A DNA stretch of 42,494 bases from Bacteroidota bacterium (GCA_023391625.1 JAEWAN010000017.1:1-42494), one strand, 5' to 3'. Shown: positions 8,615 through 17,068, numbered from the stretch's first letter. A program made the numbers and translations. Notes: generated from the sequence alone by a model not told the origin.

Positions 8615-10489
8615 TTATCCGTCAAGCCAACGGCCATTATCCAGCCACACCCCTCCGTCACGCCAACGGCCATCAGCCAATATCCACCGGACATCAGCCT
8701 CAGTATCGCTGATACGGATGGGATAGAACGTACCGGTCCAGGCTCCCTTACGACCGAACGCATCCAATGTGAATTCCATCTCCTTGCAGACATATCGCTT
8801 GTTGCGTATCTCAAACACTTGGTGAGCGGCATATACATTCGGGTCATGGCTCTGGACCTTCACCGCTTTAGTGTAGTCAATATCATAGTTAGTCTGATAC
8901 AGCAACCCGTCAAGCACATTCAGGCACAAACTTGCCCCAATACTGTTTGTCCTAACATATTGCCACCAAGACTCATCTCTGGATGTATGGTTTTTCGTAT
9001 ATTCATCTATATAAGGAACCGGATATTTCATAGAGACGCCATTGTACACGACACTTAAGCCTTGCAATCCCGTATAGAGTGCCAGGCAGATACCACGTTT
9101 TGATTCCGTTTCTTCTCCTCCGCCATTCTGAATTTGCTCTTCAATACTCAGTGCCGGTTCTGTTTTATCCGCATTGCCATTACCGGATAAGGAAGGAAGA
9201 TAAATCCAAAGAGTAGTGTCCTCTCCCCTTCCTCCACCGCCGTAATAGTTGATTCCAACACTTTGAAAAGCTGTGGGAACCATCTCCAGTTCTACGACAT
9301 TGGAAACACCTTCGCGTTCAATACCGACAAATCTATCCACCATGACAAACACCGGAGATGAACGCCTTCCATCCTCATCCACCCAGTCACGCAGATACAC
9401 ATACTCCTTGCCATCAGCCTTGTGTGTATAGATAGTATCCGGCTTTTTATGGGATTCGTCATTAAACCATCCCGTAATGCTTCGCATGTCGGTCGGTATA
9501 TCCTCCGGGATATTCTCTCTCTTCGCCCCTTTTTTAACCGCCTCCGGCAAGACATTCCATCTCCAGAACTCGGAATCCTCCACCTTATATGCTACATTCG
9601 AGAAAGCAGGATCTTCAATATCCGGCTCTTCAACCTCCACCTCATACACATCCTCTACATTCTGTACATGTACGGAAGTGCCTCCGGTAAAATAGTTCCC
9701 TCTCAGCAACAGCCTGGCCGTACGCTTGCGATTGTCAACCAGAAAAACAGCATTGAACAACCGCTCCACCTGCTCAAGGAAATCCTTCACGCTCCAGCCC
9801 GGCAGCATCTTGTTCCACAATACCGTCGGTACCGTATGACAGATATACACATCCTTATATACCGTATTCTCCAATTGGTTCTCCGTCAACCCATATCCGA
9901 GTGCCCTCATCAGCTCCTTGATGTAAGCGCACAAATAAGGCTGCGGTGTCACATCGAACATATCATCCGTACCCAAATTCCGGTTATCTGCACCTGCCTC
10001 TGCCTTGACACACCACTGGTTGTGTATATTTCCGGTATCCTGGTCAAGTACCGGCGCCAGACAATACTCCACTTCCGGATAGGTTTTCTCAATATGGGGA
10101 AACATATCTGTCGTCAGTACATCCGTCCGCTTCATTTCCAAGGTTCCAATCAGCAAGTCACCGCCGACAAAATAATTCAGTTCGGAATTGCCGCTCGCAA
10201 TCTGGAGCGATACCGTATCATCGGTCCAACCGGTAATAATCTCCGTACCGTTGCAATACACCCTATTGTCAGCTACCAATATGGCAGCGCGTTTGGTCTT
10301 CACCTCCTGCACGCTGTTCAACCGGTTCAAATGCGCATACAGTTCCGCATTGGTAGCATTAGTCAGCTGCAATGTTATCTCGTAGGTATATTCTCCATTC
10401 TTGGTAATCAACGGATTCTCACGTTTCACCTGAATGGAAAAATCCTTCGGAAGTACGGCTTGCACACCGTCAATAAACAATTCAGTCAT
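8615..10489 (-). CDS. Tail protein, probably baseplate hub / tail-associated (624 aa)
   Basis: It begins MTELFIDGVQAVLPKDFSIQ and then has a beta-rich domain with alternating strands (YTYEITLQLTNATNAELYAH). The position directly before the tape measure in reading order, the size and the beta-rich composition suggest a distal tail or hub component, but I see no catalytic motif. The last ~25 residues form a tryptophan-rich short repeat (DGRW-RDGGVW-LDNGRW-LDG). The start is placed at ATG 10489, which overlaps the previous gene by 8 bases. A TTG at 10495 would add two residues. Confidence 0.7.
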   Translation of the reverse strand: MTELFIDGVQAVLPKDFSIQVKRENPLITKNGEYTYEITLQLTNATNAELYAHLNRLNSVQEVKTKRAAILVADNRVYCNGTEIITGWTDDTVSLQIASGNSELNYFVGGDLLIGTLEMKRTDVLTTDMFPHIEKTYPEVEYCLAPVLDQDTGNIHNQWCVKAEAGADNRNLGTDDMFDVTPQPYLCAYIKELMRALGYGLTENQLENTVYKDVYICHTVPTVLWNKMLPGWSVKDFLEQVERLFNAVFLVDNRKRTARLLLRGNYFTGGTSVHVQNVEDVYEVEVEEPDIEDPAFSNVAYKVEDSEFWRWNVLPEAVKKGAKRENIPEDIPTDMRSITGWFNDESHKKPDTIYTHKADGKEYVYLRDWVDEDGRRSSPVFVMVDRFVGIEREGVSNVVELEMVPTAFQSVGINYYGGGGRGEDTTLWIYLPSLSGNGNADKTEPALSIEEQIQNGGGEETESKRGICLALYTGLQGLSVVYNGVSMKYPVPYIDEYTKNHTSRDESWWQYVRTNSIGASLCLNVLDGLLYQTNYDIDYTKAVKVQSHDPNVYAAHQVFEIRNKRYVCKEMEFTLDAFGRKGAWTGTFYPIRISDTEADVRWILADGRWRDGGVWLDNGRWLDG

Positions 10490-10931
10490 AATCAACCAAG
10501 TTAAGTCCTATACTCATTCCGTTCCAGCCGCCGAACACATCGTACTCCCACTCCACTGTCATACTCTCTGCCCCCTCCACTTCTCCACAAAAGAAATCCA
10601 TCTCCCGGAGTTTGGTTTTAAGCAGTTGCATGACCTGCTGGATGCGTGCATAATGCAGCAGTTCCTCTTCGTCGGTCTCCTGACCCGACGGAACCTTCTC
10701 AATCAGGAACAGCAACAAGCTATTCCGTTCCCGATAATTATCCTCATTGCCCTGCGACACTGCATCCGGGTAGTTGGCACACAGCATCAACCCCGTACAG
10801 TCTCTCAATTTCTTGACAAGATGCTTTTCGCTGACGGCAATCACTGTCCCGTCAATCTTCGTCCGGCTGACCTTATTGACGCGCTCTTTCAGTTCTACCA
10901 GCATCTCCCTATATCTCTGTATATTTATCAT
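10482..10931 (-). CDS. Tail-module protein of unknown role (149 aa)
   Basis: The protein starts MINIQRYREMLVELKERVNK and is helical in its first half. It ends with an aromatic stretch (EWEYDVFGGWNGMSIGLNL). The ATG overlaps the previous stop as ATGA (10931-10928), and the 3' end overlaps the next gene. It is therefore translationally coupled inside the neck-tail operon. The small size and place between a 325-aa and a 624-aa tail protein suggest a tail completion or chaperone role, which is inferred. Confidence 0.72.
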   Translation of the reverse strand: MINIQRYREMLVELKERVNKVSRTKIDGTVIAVSEKHLVKKLRDCTGLMLCANYPDAVSQGNEDNYRERNSLLLFLIEKVPSGQETDEEELLHYARIQQVMQLLKTKLREMDFFCGEVEGAESMTVEWEYDVFGGWNGMSIGLNLVDYD

Positions 10932-11905
10932 AGCCCTATCAAATTATTCTGTTCAGGATTCGCCATGGTGAAGCTGAACTCCACCGCCTTCAAGACGCTA
11001 CGCCTGAAGGAGCGTTCAAACTTCTGTTTCGTAATCACAATAGGCAGCCATTCGCCATCCACAAGAATCTCCACCTCTTGTGCGTTCAGCATGTTGTGCC
11101 ATAATTTATAATCACTCTGCAACATGATGCTGCCGGAGTTGACCGTGTATTCATCAGTAACCTTGACACCGAACTTGCGTTGTACCCCGTACATGGCTGC
11201 TGCATCACTCTCGTTGTTTCCGGTCAGTTTCAGTTCACCGGTAGCCGTTAAAGTCTCAGGCATGTCATACACATTCTTGAAACGGAAACACCATACATCC
11301 ACATACCTTGTACCATCAACGTAAAACTGCATGGAGCCTCCGAGCATGGCCACCGTATAACTGGCTATGTCCGATTTGGAAAATCCGGGAAGCACAGTAT
11401 CCGGACTCACATCCACCGTGAAAGGCTCCGAAGAAGATACCGGGAATGATTTGCTCTCCTGGCTGCCGTCATTGAAAAAAGCCGTTATGTCATATCCTCC
11501 ATTCTGCGGATAACCACTCACATACTCTTTGGCCCCCATACGTGTCACCTTGGCAGCCACCTCACTCAGTATTCCCGGAGAAGCGGCATCCTTCCGGGTC
11601 TGCATCCGGCTGAACATCACGTAGCTCTGCGCGTCTTCTGTCTCGTTGATAAGGAAGGTGAACGTCCCCGAAGCGGTGCTCTGCGGTGCATAGTCCAGAC
11701 ACCACACGCCCCACAATGCCAATTCGCAGAACTTGCCCAGCCCTCGGATTCGCACCTGGTTGTCGGCATCCGGTACATATTCTTCATCAAGTATCTTTTT
11801 ACCGCCATATTTTATGGCAAAGGCTATGGTCGCATCCGTGTCAATGATGTAGTCCTGCATGGTGGCGCAGAACTCCCGCGCCCTGGGTCTCTGTATTACA
11901 TTCAT
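10928..11905 (-). CDS. Structural tail protein, beta-rich (325 aa)
   Basis: It begins MNVIQRPRAREFCATMQDYI and is dominated by beta-strand patterns (GTFTFLINETED, YTVAMLGGSMQFYVDGTRYV, WLPIVITKQKFERSF). No enzyme motif is visible. The length, composition and operon position fit a distal tail or tube component. The start at ATG 11905 forms an ATGA overlap with the upstream stop, favouring it over the in-frame TTG nine bases further upstream. The exact structural role is not recognisable from sequence alone. Confidence 0.68.
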   Translation of the reverse strand: MNVIQRPRAREFCATMQDYIIDTDATIAFAIKYGGKKILDEEYVPDADNQVRIRGLGKFCELALWGVWCLDYAPQSTASGTFTFLINETEDAQSYVMFSRMQTRKDAASPGILSEVAAKVTRMGAKEYVSGYPQNGGYDITAFFNDGSQESKSFPVSSSEPFTVDVSPDTVLPGFSKSDIASYTVAMLGGSMQFYVDGTRYVDVWCFRFKNVYDMPETLTATGELKLTGNNESDAAAMYGVQRKFGVKVTDEYTVNSGSIMLQSDYKLWHNMLNAQEVEILVDGEWLPIVITKQKFERSFRRSVLKAVEFSFTMANPEQNNLIGL

Positions 11906-12831
11906 AAACGACAATATTTGTTTCTACGGTCATTTTTCGGCAGCAGCTCGTAATCGGTCATACTACCGTCACGCGCCCGCTTCATCTCATCTATCCAAGT
12001 GGCAGCATCGTCTGCCATCCATCCGGCCACACGCTCCACATCATCGAGCGATGCCGGTTCACTTGCATTCATACCGCTTTCTGCCACAAACCTGCGGATC
12101 ACTCCCCCCGGTATCGCTCCCAGAGACAAGCGACGAAGCGCCATACTCATGGCCAGTAACGCCACCGCCTTGCATGCTGCGAAATGCGCGTCCGTCTCCG
12201 GTACCGAGCTTTCTGCAAGCAGTGCCTCCCAACCGGCACCGTATGCCCGCTTCACCGTCAACTGCTGGGCTTCTCTGATGAAAGGCAGAAGCAGCAGGAA
12301 CATACGCTCACTCTTATTTATCGGGAAATAGGTATCGAAAGAACCCCCATTACGGATTATCAACATCTGAGCAGACTTATACATGTCGCTATCCGTCCAC
12401 TCTTTCAGTTCCTTGTCATTCAGATAACGAATCAGCACATCTACCGCCTTGTAGTATTCTTCGAGATGTAGCGCGTCATCACGGTCCAACTGCCACTCCC
12501 AGGGCAGTTTTTCGCTGCCATCGGTAGCCACCTTGAACTTGCGCCCGTCATCCTCATGGCTGAGGTCATTCTTCTGATACAGCCGCAATGTGGCCAACAG
12601 CGCAATCGGCCGTTGCACCTTGCGTACAATCCCGGTATCAGTACCCTCTTTCTCCGGATTGAGATAATAGTTCTCTGCCAGTTCTATCACCTTGCTACCG
12701 ACCAACTGCGCCAGTTCTTCAGTAGCCAGCTCTATCTCACCGATAACCTTGGTGAAATCATTGTTAGCGTAATAGTTGGCGGTCAACTCACGCAATTCTT
12801 TGGCACCTTGGCCGTCTTTGTTGAATATCAT
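11902..12831 (-). CDS. Head-tail/adaptor-region protein of unknown function (309 aa)
   Basis: It starts MIFNKDGQGAKELRELTANY and is mostly alpha-helical with many charged residues (IGEIELATEELAQLVGSKVI). A Gly-rich turn (GAIPGGVIRR) lies in the C-terminal third. I believe similar proteins occur in other Bacteroidota phages between portal and tail genes, but I cannot check this. The four-base gap to the upstream gene and ATGA overlap with the downstream one show tight operon packing. No catalytic residues can be assigned. Confidence 0.7.
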   Translation of the reverse strand: MIFNKDGQGAKELRELTANYYANNDFTKVIGEIELATEELAQLVGSKVIELAENYYLNPEKEGTDTGIVRKVQRPIALLATLRLYQKNDLSHEDDGRKFKVATDGSEKLPWEWQLDRDDALHLEEYYKAVDVLIRYLNDKELKEWTDSDMYKSAQMLIIRNGGSFDTYFPINKSERMFLLLLPFIREAQQLTVKRAYGAGWEALLAESSVPETDAHFAACKAVALLAMSMALRRLSLGAIPGGVIRRFVAESGMNASEPASLDDVERVAGWMADDAATWIDEMKRARDGSMTDYELLPKNDRRNKYCRL

Positions 12832-12835
12832 AACA

Positions 12836-13666
12836 TCATTTTTTTAGATTCCTCATCAGTTCGTCTGCCCGCTGCCTGTCATCGAGCAACTTCATCATCA
12901 CACGCAGCAGCAGCGTATCATCGGTAGCCCTCGCATTGCCGAACACTCCGCTTTCGGCCACAGAAAAGAGTATCGAGTTCATGCCCAGACTCTGCACATC
13001 ATTCTGCCGGGCATCCTTGTCCCTTCCACGGGAAAATACCGGTCCGAAGCACAGTTCCAGTCCGTCAATGATGAAAGTTCCGGAAAACAAGTATTCACAG
13101 AAGTAGGAGAACCAGGCATAAATCCCCCATCTCATCCACACCGGCATGTGCTCCACAAGCCCCATGTATCTGCCCATATATTGCTCACGGAAGGGCTCAC
13201 GCTCTACACAGCCTTTTTTCTCCACCGGAGGACGATAGAGGATGGCACACAATGCCTGCAAGTCTACCGGGTCATGCCCGGCATTATACCTATTGACCGC
13301 AGCTACCGCATGACGGAACTCACCAAAAGCCAAATCCGCCCCATGACTCATCGGACCACGAAGATATCGCCATTCCGGTATCAGATTCACAGTCGAGTCA
13401 TACGCCAGTACCACAGCGTCTCCCTCCATTCTCCACATCCATGCCAATGTCTCGGCCAAATGGTCCACCAGCAGCATATCCTGCACCTTTGAACGGAAGA
13501 CATATCCCCTATTCTTCAGTACATACGCACACCACTCGCGCTTCACGTCCAGCAAGCTGATGCCCGGTTTCGTCATCAGCTTCTCCCGGTTCTTCAGCAG
13601 GTGCAGCCACTCCAACGGCTTCACCTCCTCCCAGCAGTCCGGGAATTCAATATCCTTCTGTCTCAT
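12836..13666 (-). CDS. Phage protein between portal and adaptor genes (276 aa)
   Basis: The sequence begins MRQKDIEFPDCWEEVKPLEW and is rich in Trp, Tyr and Arg. It has an aromatic, partly hydrophobic segment (MPVWMRWGIYAWFSYFCEYL) near residue 180, too polar at its edges for a confident membrane helix. It is separated by 2 bases from the portal gene and 4 from the next. The family is not recognised. A head-completion or tail-assembly role is inferred from context only. Confidence 0.68.
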   Translation of the reverse strand: MRQKDIEFPDCWEEVKPLEWLHLLKNREKLMTKPGISLLDVKREWCAYVLKNRGYVFRSKVQDMLLVDHLAETLAWMWRMEGDAVVLAYDSTVNLIPEWRYLRGPMSHGADLAFGEFRHAVAAVNRYNAGHDPVDLQALCAILYRPPVEKKGCVEREPFREQYMGRYMGLVEHMPVWMRWGIYAWFSYFCEYLFSGTFIIDGLELCFGPVFSRGRDKDARQNDVQSLGMNSILFSVAESGVFGNARATDDTLLLRVMMKLLDDRQRADELMRNLKK

Positions 13667-13668
13667 GT

Positions 13669-15021
13669 CTATACTTGTTTTGCCGCTCTGTCCGGCGTCG
13701 ATACATTCTCTTCCTTGTTGATAACCTTCCGGTAAATACCGAGGAAAATCCCCTTCTTATGCGGAAAATTAATACGGATGGCATCATTGATTGCCTCCAG
13801 TACAATATCCTCGGGAATCTGCGTGTCAGCCCCGTAGAATATCTTCAATGCATAGAGCATCTGGCTGCCGCTGTCACTCTTGCCGTCAATGATGATGTTG
13901 GCCAATGCCGGAGAAAGCCCGAAACCGCTGGTAGTGGAACTGTCCGCGATGCGTGAAATCTTCGCCTGCGCCTCGATGTACTTGTCGATATTCATCTCGA
14001 TAGGCTCTATCTTCCAGCTTTGGGCATTGCCGTCGGCATCCACGAAGTCGACACAGCTGAAGAACTTGCCGGCATTCTTCTTGCCAGCCATCACGTTGGC
14101 GATGGTTTCGGTCAATTCATCCTTCAGCCGCTCCATTTCCTTCTGAATCTTCGTCTCATCCCAATCCTCGTGCATGGCCATAATCAGCTCATGTTTCTGG
14201 TTCCAGTACTCCTGCGGAGAATGCACCACATAAGCGGCTGCAATCATGTTCTCATTCAGATGCTTGATAATTTCCGGAAGGTTGTTCGCATTCTCCAGCC
14301 AGGGAACCGACCCATAGAAGCAGGAAATCGCATACATACTGCGGCCAAAGCTCCGCATGCAATGGTATTTAATGGCAGTTTCGTGCCGGGTCGGATTCCA
14401 TTTGTCAAAAGCCGGGTACTTGCGGAACGTGCGGCTCTTGAAGGAATCAAAATCACCGGTAAGGTATTCCGTGACATCCTCAAGCCTACGGCTGTCATTC
14501 TCCGGCCATACCAAACGGCTTTCTTCGCTGTGCAGTGACTCCAATCGCTGCACCCATGGGCGGCCGATACGCACTCCCTTGCCCATATAATACTTGGTGA
14601 AATGCCCGTTCATGTGCGTGTATTCAACCAAGTTGTCACGTATATACCCTTTGTAGTCCCAGCTATCCAGCCATTCCTGAATCTCGGCATCCTCCATCCA
14701 TTCCTGGATGCGTTCGTTATTCTCAATCTTCACCCGGTAAAGCATCGGCCCCTGCCCATACAGCAACCCCACCTTACGGTCCAGAATACCGGGACCCAGG
14801 TTGTTCTTCTCCAGCAAGTCACGGATGGCATTCGGCATATTGTTGTCCGGGCCCCATGGAACCACACGTACACCTGCCACCGATACCGGGTCACCGTCCC
14901 AGTCCTGCGAGCCAGCATTAAAGAACTGACTCATGCTCTGGCTCCAGTCCATGTTAATGGCATATTGCCCGGCAGCCGTATCCACAAAACTGAAACTGCC
15001 TATCTTCTTTATCTCACTCAT
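13669..15021 (-). CDS. Portal protein (450 aa)
   Basis: The portal forms the dodecameric ring at the capsid vertex through which DNA passes and to which terminase docks. Features seen: an N-terminal stretch with PWGPDNNMPNAIRDLLEKNN, then LGPGILDRKVGLLYGQGP, as in phage portals where the first helices are followed by a clip region. Long amphipathic helices follow (KIQKEMERLKDELTETIANV). The C-terminal half has SSTTSGFGLSPALANIIIDG. The length fits the family. It lies two bases downstream of the neck protein and starts the neck-tail block. Assignment is from length, position and pattern. Confidence 0.75.
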   Translation of the reverse strand: MSEIKKIGSFSFVDTAAGQYAINMDWSQSMSQFFNAGSQDWDGDPVSVAGVRVVPWGPDNNMPNAIRDLLEKNNLGPGILDRKVGLLYGQGPMLYRVKIENNERIQEWMEDAEIQEWLDSWDYKGYIRDNLVEYTHMNGHFTKYYMGKGVRIGRPWVQRLESLHSEESRLVWPENDSRRLEDVTEYLTGDFDSFKSRTFRKYPAFDKWNPTRHETAIKYHCMRSFGRSMYAISCFYGSVPWLENANNLPEIIKHLNENMIAAAYVVHSPQEYWNQKHELIMAMHEDWDETKIQKEMERLKDELTETIANVMAGKKNAGKFFSCVDFVDADGNAQSWKIEPIEMNIDKYIEAQAKISRIADSSTTSGFGLSPALANIIIDGKSDSGSQMLYALKIFYGADTQIPEDIVLEAINDAIRINFPHKKGIFLGIYRKVINKEENVSTPDRAAKQV

Positions 15022-15023
15022 AA

Positions 15024-15584
15024 CTATCTATTGATATAAATTCTCGTTGTATTAATGAACAGCGAACCGCAATAATCCACCACTATCTGCTGAAGTTCCG
15101 GTATATGCTGTTCAATCACGGGATTAAACCAAAGTTTCGGCTCCCGGTTCCAATCCTTGTTGCTTTTCTTGGTGATTACTCGTGTACCACCCTCCATATT
15201 ATACCCACGGCCTACACCCAAATGAACATAAAGTCCGTCGGCATTGAACCCAAAACCGATGCTCGTAATCTCCTCACCTTTGGCCGGCACCTTGCCCCAA
15301 TGCCGGTAATTCTGCCTGATGGATGCCGAAAGCTTCTTATCTTCATCAATCCATTTCGATACGCTCGCCTGCAACGCCTCGTTCACCTTCTTACCCCAGG
15401 CGCGTATCCGACCGTTGAATGCCGCAACCGCTTTCGCATCCTGCTGCCGCTCGAACTGCTGCGTAATGCCGGTATCACCCTCTATCGTGATGTCCAGCGG
15501 AAACCTATCAGCCAGCCGGTTCTTCTTGCTCCACCAGCTGCTGCGGTTATTATTTTGCGATAATCGTTCTGCATGTGCTCCCAT
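15024..15584 (-). CDS. Neck / tail-completion-like protein, leaderless start (186 aa)
   Basis: The chosen ATG (15584) gives MGAHAERLSQNNNRSSWWSK. Further in-frame codons upstream run back through the promoter and the terminator, so a longer start is not credible. The middle is helical (EALQASVSKWIDEDKKLSAS). The C-terminus (GYNMEGGTRV... WFNPVIEQHIPELQ) resembles HK97 gp10-type head-tail joining proteins, though this is a weak similarity judged by eye. The -7 box TACTTTTG ends 4 bases before the ATG, implying a leaderless message. It heads the portal-to-tail operon. Confidence 0.68.
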   Translation of the reverse strand: MGAHAERLSQNNNRSSWWSKKNRLADRFPLDITIEGDTGITQQFERQQDAKAVAAFNGRIRAWGKKVNEALQASVSKWIDEDKKLSASIRQNYRHWGKVPAKGEEITSIGFGFNADGLYVHLGVGRGYNMEGGTRVITKKSNKDWNREPKLWFNPVIEQHIPELQQIVVDYCGSLFINTTRIYINR

Positions 15585-15588
15585 ACTG

Positions 15589-15623
15589 CAAAAGTACCCC
15601 AGACCACTTATCCGAAAAAGGAC
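15589..15623 (-). promoter_or_regulatory. Promoter for the neck-portal-tail operon
   Basis: On the minus strand GTCC (15623-15620) is followed after exactly 23 bases by TACTTTTG (15596-15589). GTGTCC sits at the end of the T-tract of the terminator just upstream. Only CAGT separates the -7 box from the ATG. Confidence 0.82.
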
Positions 15624-15625
15624 AC

Positions 15626-15660
15626 AAAAAAACCGGCTATCCATCACGGACCACCGGCTT
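15626..15660 (-). terminator. Intrinsic terminator ending the small-gene operon
   Basis: On the minus strand AAGCCGG (660-654) pairs with CCGGTTT (636-630, one G-U), enclosing the inner TCC-GTGAT-GGA hairpin, then a run of T. It lies 25 bases past the stop of the 120-aa gene. The loop closely matches the terminator at 8559-8592. Confidence 0.75.
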
Positions 15661-15684
15661 CTCAAATGTAAAAAAAAATGTTTC

Positions 15685-16047
15685 TTAGAAAATATCCTCT
15701 ACGGCAAAGTCATCTAAACCACCATCCTCATGCGTCAGAACATTGCCGTCAGCATCTGTAGTCGAACATATATGACGCATGATGTAATCCTCTTCGCTCA
15801 TGCCTCCAGTCAGAACCAATAAGGCATCCTCTCGAGAATAATATATCAAAGCCTTGGCACAACAACGAGTATATTTATTTCCACACGGAAACAACACACA
15901 GATATCATCAGCCGAAGGCTCTATACCCAATTCAGACCGTATTTCTTCAATCTGTTGGAACAATGGCTTCAACCCTGCTGATACCGGGACCTCAAGCTGA
16001 TATTCCATCCGGTATATATTCTTGCTATTCTTTGCAGCTTCATTCAT
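15685..16047 (-). CDS. Small hypothetical protein, last gene of accessory operon (120 aa)
   Basis: It starts MNEAAKNSKNIYRMEYQLEV. It contains a Cys pair region (LFPCGNKYTRCCAKALIYYS) and an acidic C-terminus (EDGGLDDFAVEDIF). A very strong ribosome-binding site (AAAGGAGG) precedes the ATG, unusual for this host. The start overlaps the preceding gene by four bases. No family is recognised. It is the fourth gene of a four-gene set (16754 to 15685) that carries no capsid-type proteins and is followed by a terminator. Confidence 0.7.
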   Translation of the reverse strand: MNEAAKNSKNIYRMEYQLEVPVSAGLKPLFQQIEEIRSELGIEPSADDICVLFPCGNKYTRCCAKALIYYSREDALLVLTGGMSEEDYIMRHICSTTDADGNVLTHEDGGLDDFAVEDIF

Positions 16048-16289
16048 TTCACGCCTCCTTTCTTCTCCGGAACAATCCCCAATAATTCGGTACGTGCATG
16101 ATGCAGGACTGCCAAGACATCTACAAAACCGCTTGAGTTATTGGTGAAAAAGCTATTATATTCAAGGAGAAAGCCAATACTGTCATCCAACAGATTTGCA
16201 AGAAATGTAGCCTGACCATTTTGCAAATCAGATAAACGCTTAGCTATGGAATCATCCAATACGACCCCATTTATAATTGTCTCAGTCAT
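16044..16289 (-). CDS. Small hypothetical protein (81 aa)
   Basis: The protein reads MTETIINGVVLDDSIAKRLS at its start and is predicted largely helical, with a short hydrophobic stretch (FLANLLDDSIGFLLEY). It ends PEKKGGVK. AAAGGAGGCGTGA precedes the ATG, the same ribosome-binding block used by the next gene downstream, which suggests the gene junction was duplicated or copied. It overlaps its neighbours by 4 and 8 bases. No function is recognised. Confidence 0.7.
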   Translation of the reverse strand: MTETIINGVVLDDSIAKRLSDLQNGQATFLANLLDDSIGFLLEYNSFFTNNSSGFVDVLAVLHHARTELLGIVPEKKGGVK

Positions 16290-16485
16290 ACCTCACGCCT
16301 CCTTTCTGTACCAATGCATAATACTTGCCTCCCTTTATGACTTCCATGCCCAGCCTGGGGTTGCACTCATATATCCCCATAAGCCTACCCTTAAGAAGCC
16401 CTTTTTCATAAGTAAGTTGCTGGATTTCTTTGTAATATCGCGCATTTTCGCTTTCCAGGAATGCGATGTATTCGTCTTTAGTCAT
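16282..16485 (-). CDS. Small coiled-coil hypothetical protein (67 aa)
   Basis: It starts MTKDEYIAFLESENARYYKE, with a short heptad-like segment (LESENARYYKEIQQLTYEKG) and then GRLMGIYECNPRLGMEVIKG. A purine-rich site (GAAAGGGGGTGAG) lies just before the ATG. It overlaps the upstream membrane protein by 4 bases. No family is recognised. Coiled coil suggests an oligomeric or protein-binding role, which is inferred. Confidence 0.68.
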   Translation of the reverse strand: MTKDEYIAFLESENARYYKEIQQLTYEKGLLKGRLMGIYECNPRLGMEVIKGGKYYALVQKGGVRYD

Positions 16486-16754
16486 ACCTCACCCCCTTTC
16501 CGGCACTTCTTTGCCTTATAAACGCACAATGCAGACACCACAAACAACGGTGGGAAAACAAGCCCGATACAAATAGAGAGGATGGCACCGAAATACCAAC
16601 GGTCAGAAGAACTGTTAAGCTCACAATCAGGAGACATGCTACGATAGTAGCGACGCTGAATGTTATTGACTTGCTCGGTAAGAGCGTTAACGGATTCGCC
16701 CACAGATGTGCGTGGAGCAGGTACGGACTGCGTACCGATAGTTAGTTCTTTCAT
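16482..16754 (-). CDS. Small single-span membrane protein behind a structured leader (90 aa)
   Basis: From ATG 16754 the protein is MKELTIGTQSVPAPRTSVGE, a helical stretch (ESVNALTEQVNNIQRRYYRS), then a hydrophobic segment (WYFGAILSICIGLVFPPLFV) and a basic end (YKAKKCRKGGEV). One membrane span with the basic tail inside is likely. In-frame codons further upstream run through the leader hairpin and are not credible. It heads the accessory operon and is preceded by a 245-base leader that can fold in two ways (see 16755-17000). The function is unknown. Confidence 0.65.
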   Translation of the reverse strand: MKELTIGTQSVPAPRTSVGESVNALTEQVNNIQRRYYRSMSPDCELNSSSDRWYFGAILSICIGLVFPPLFVVSALCVYKAKKCRKGGEV

Positions 16755-17000
16755 TTTTGTTGAGCAATTAAAATGAAACAATATGTTATTAAAGACGGGA
16801 AAGGGAACCTTCTCCAAAAAATCGGAAAAACTTATAAACAAAGAAAGTTCCGCTTTCCCGTTGCTCAACACCTGAATCAGGCTGGGAGGCCATTAAGCAC
16901 TCCACACGGGGGTCGGAACTATATAGATAACCGATAGGCACAAAAAATGCCAACGGCAATCGGTTGGCGAACATCGTCGCCTGATTCAAATGTTGAGCAC
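16755..17000 (-). promoter_or_regulatory. Highly structured 5' leader with alternative pairings
   Basis: The transcript starting near 16998 folds by eye into two large hairpins. The first has 22-base arms (17000-16979 and 16882-16861; 19 of 22 match) enclosing smaller stems (AACCGAT/ATCGGTT and GGCA/TGCC). The second pairs 16861-16847 with 16808-16795 (14 base pairs, one bulge). The outer arm TGTTGAGCAA (16870-16861 on the minus strand) can pair with GTGCTCAACA (17000-16991, 9 of 10) or with TTGCTCAACA (16767-16758, 10 of 10), three bases before the ATG. The two pairings exclude each other, as in riboswitches and attenuators. The RNA also contains a 61-codon frame. A conserved structured RNA family is possible. 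Confidence 0.6.
16789..16974 (-). CDS. Questionable 61-residue frame inside the structured leader
   Basis: An ATG at 16974 opens a frame reading MFANRLPLAFFVPIGYLYSS, then SDPRVECLMASQPDSGVEQR and a Phe-rich tail (GTFFVYKFFRFFGEG), stopping at 16789. It coincides almost exactly with the two hairpins of the leader. It could be a leader peptide whose translation controls the fold, a translated small protein, or chance. The palindromic DNA constrains the sequence independently of coding. I have a vague memory of similar peptides elsewhere in Bacteroides but cannot verify it. Confidence 0.3.
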   Translation of the reverse strand: MFANRLPLAFFVPIGYLYSSDPRVECLMASQPDSGVEQRESGTFFVYKFFRFFGEGSLSRL

Positions 17001-17002
17001 TG

Positions 17003-17033
17003 CAAAGATGGGAGTTTATTTTGAAACAACAAA
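17003..17033 (-). promoter_or_regulatory. Promoter of the structured-leader operon
   Basis: On the minus strand TTTG (17033-17030) is followed after 19 bases by CATCTTTG (17010-17003, 7 of 8 to TAnnTTTG), then CAGTGC. The same arrangement and the same CAGTGC occur at 18250-18280. The -33 TTTG is embedded in the T-tract of the terminator immediately upstream. Confidence 0.68.
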
Positions 17034-17059
17034 AGAAAAGCGGAGTTTTTTGCTCCGCT
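17030..17059 (-). terminator. Intrinsic terminator after the secreted protein gene
   Basis: On the minus strand AGCGGAG-CAAAAAA-CTCCGCT forms a 7-base-pair hairpin followed by TTTCTTTT. It lies 9 bases past the stop of the 161-aa gene, so it ends that transcript. Confidence 0.72.
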
Positions 17060-17068
17060 ATCCAATTA

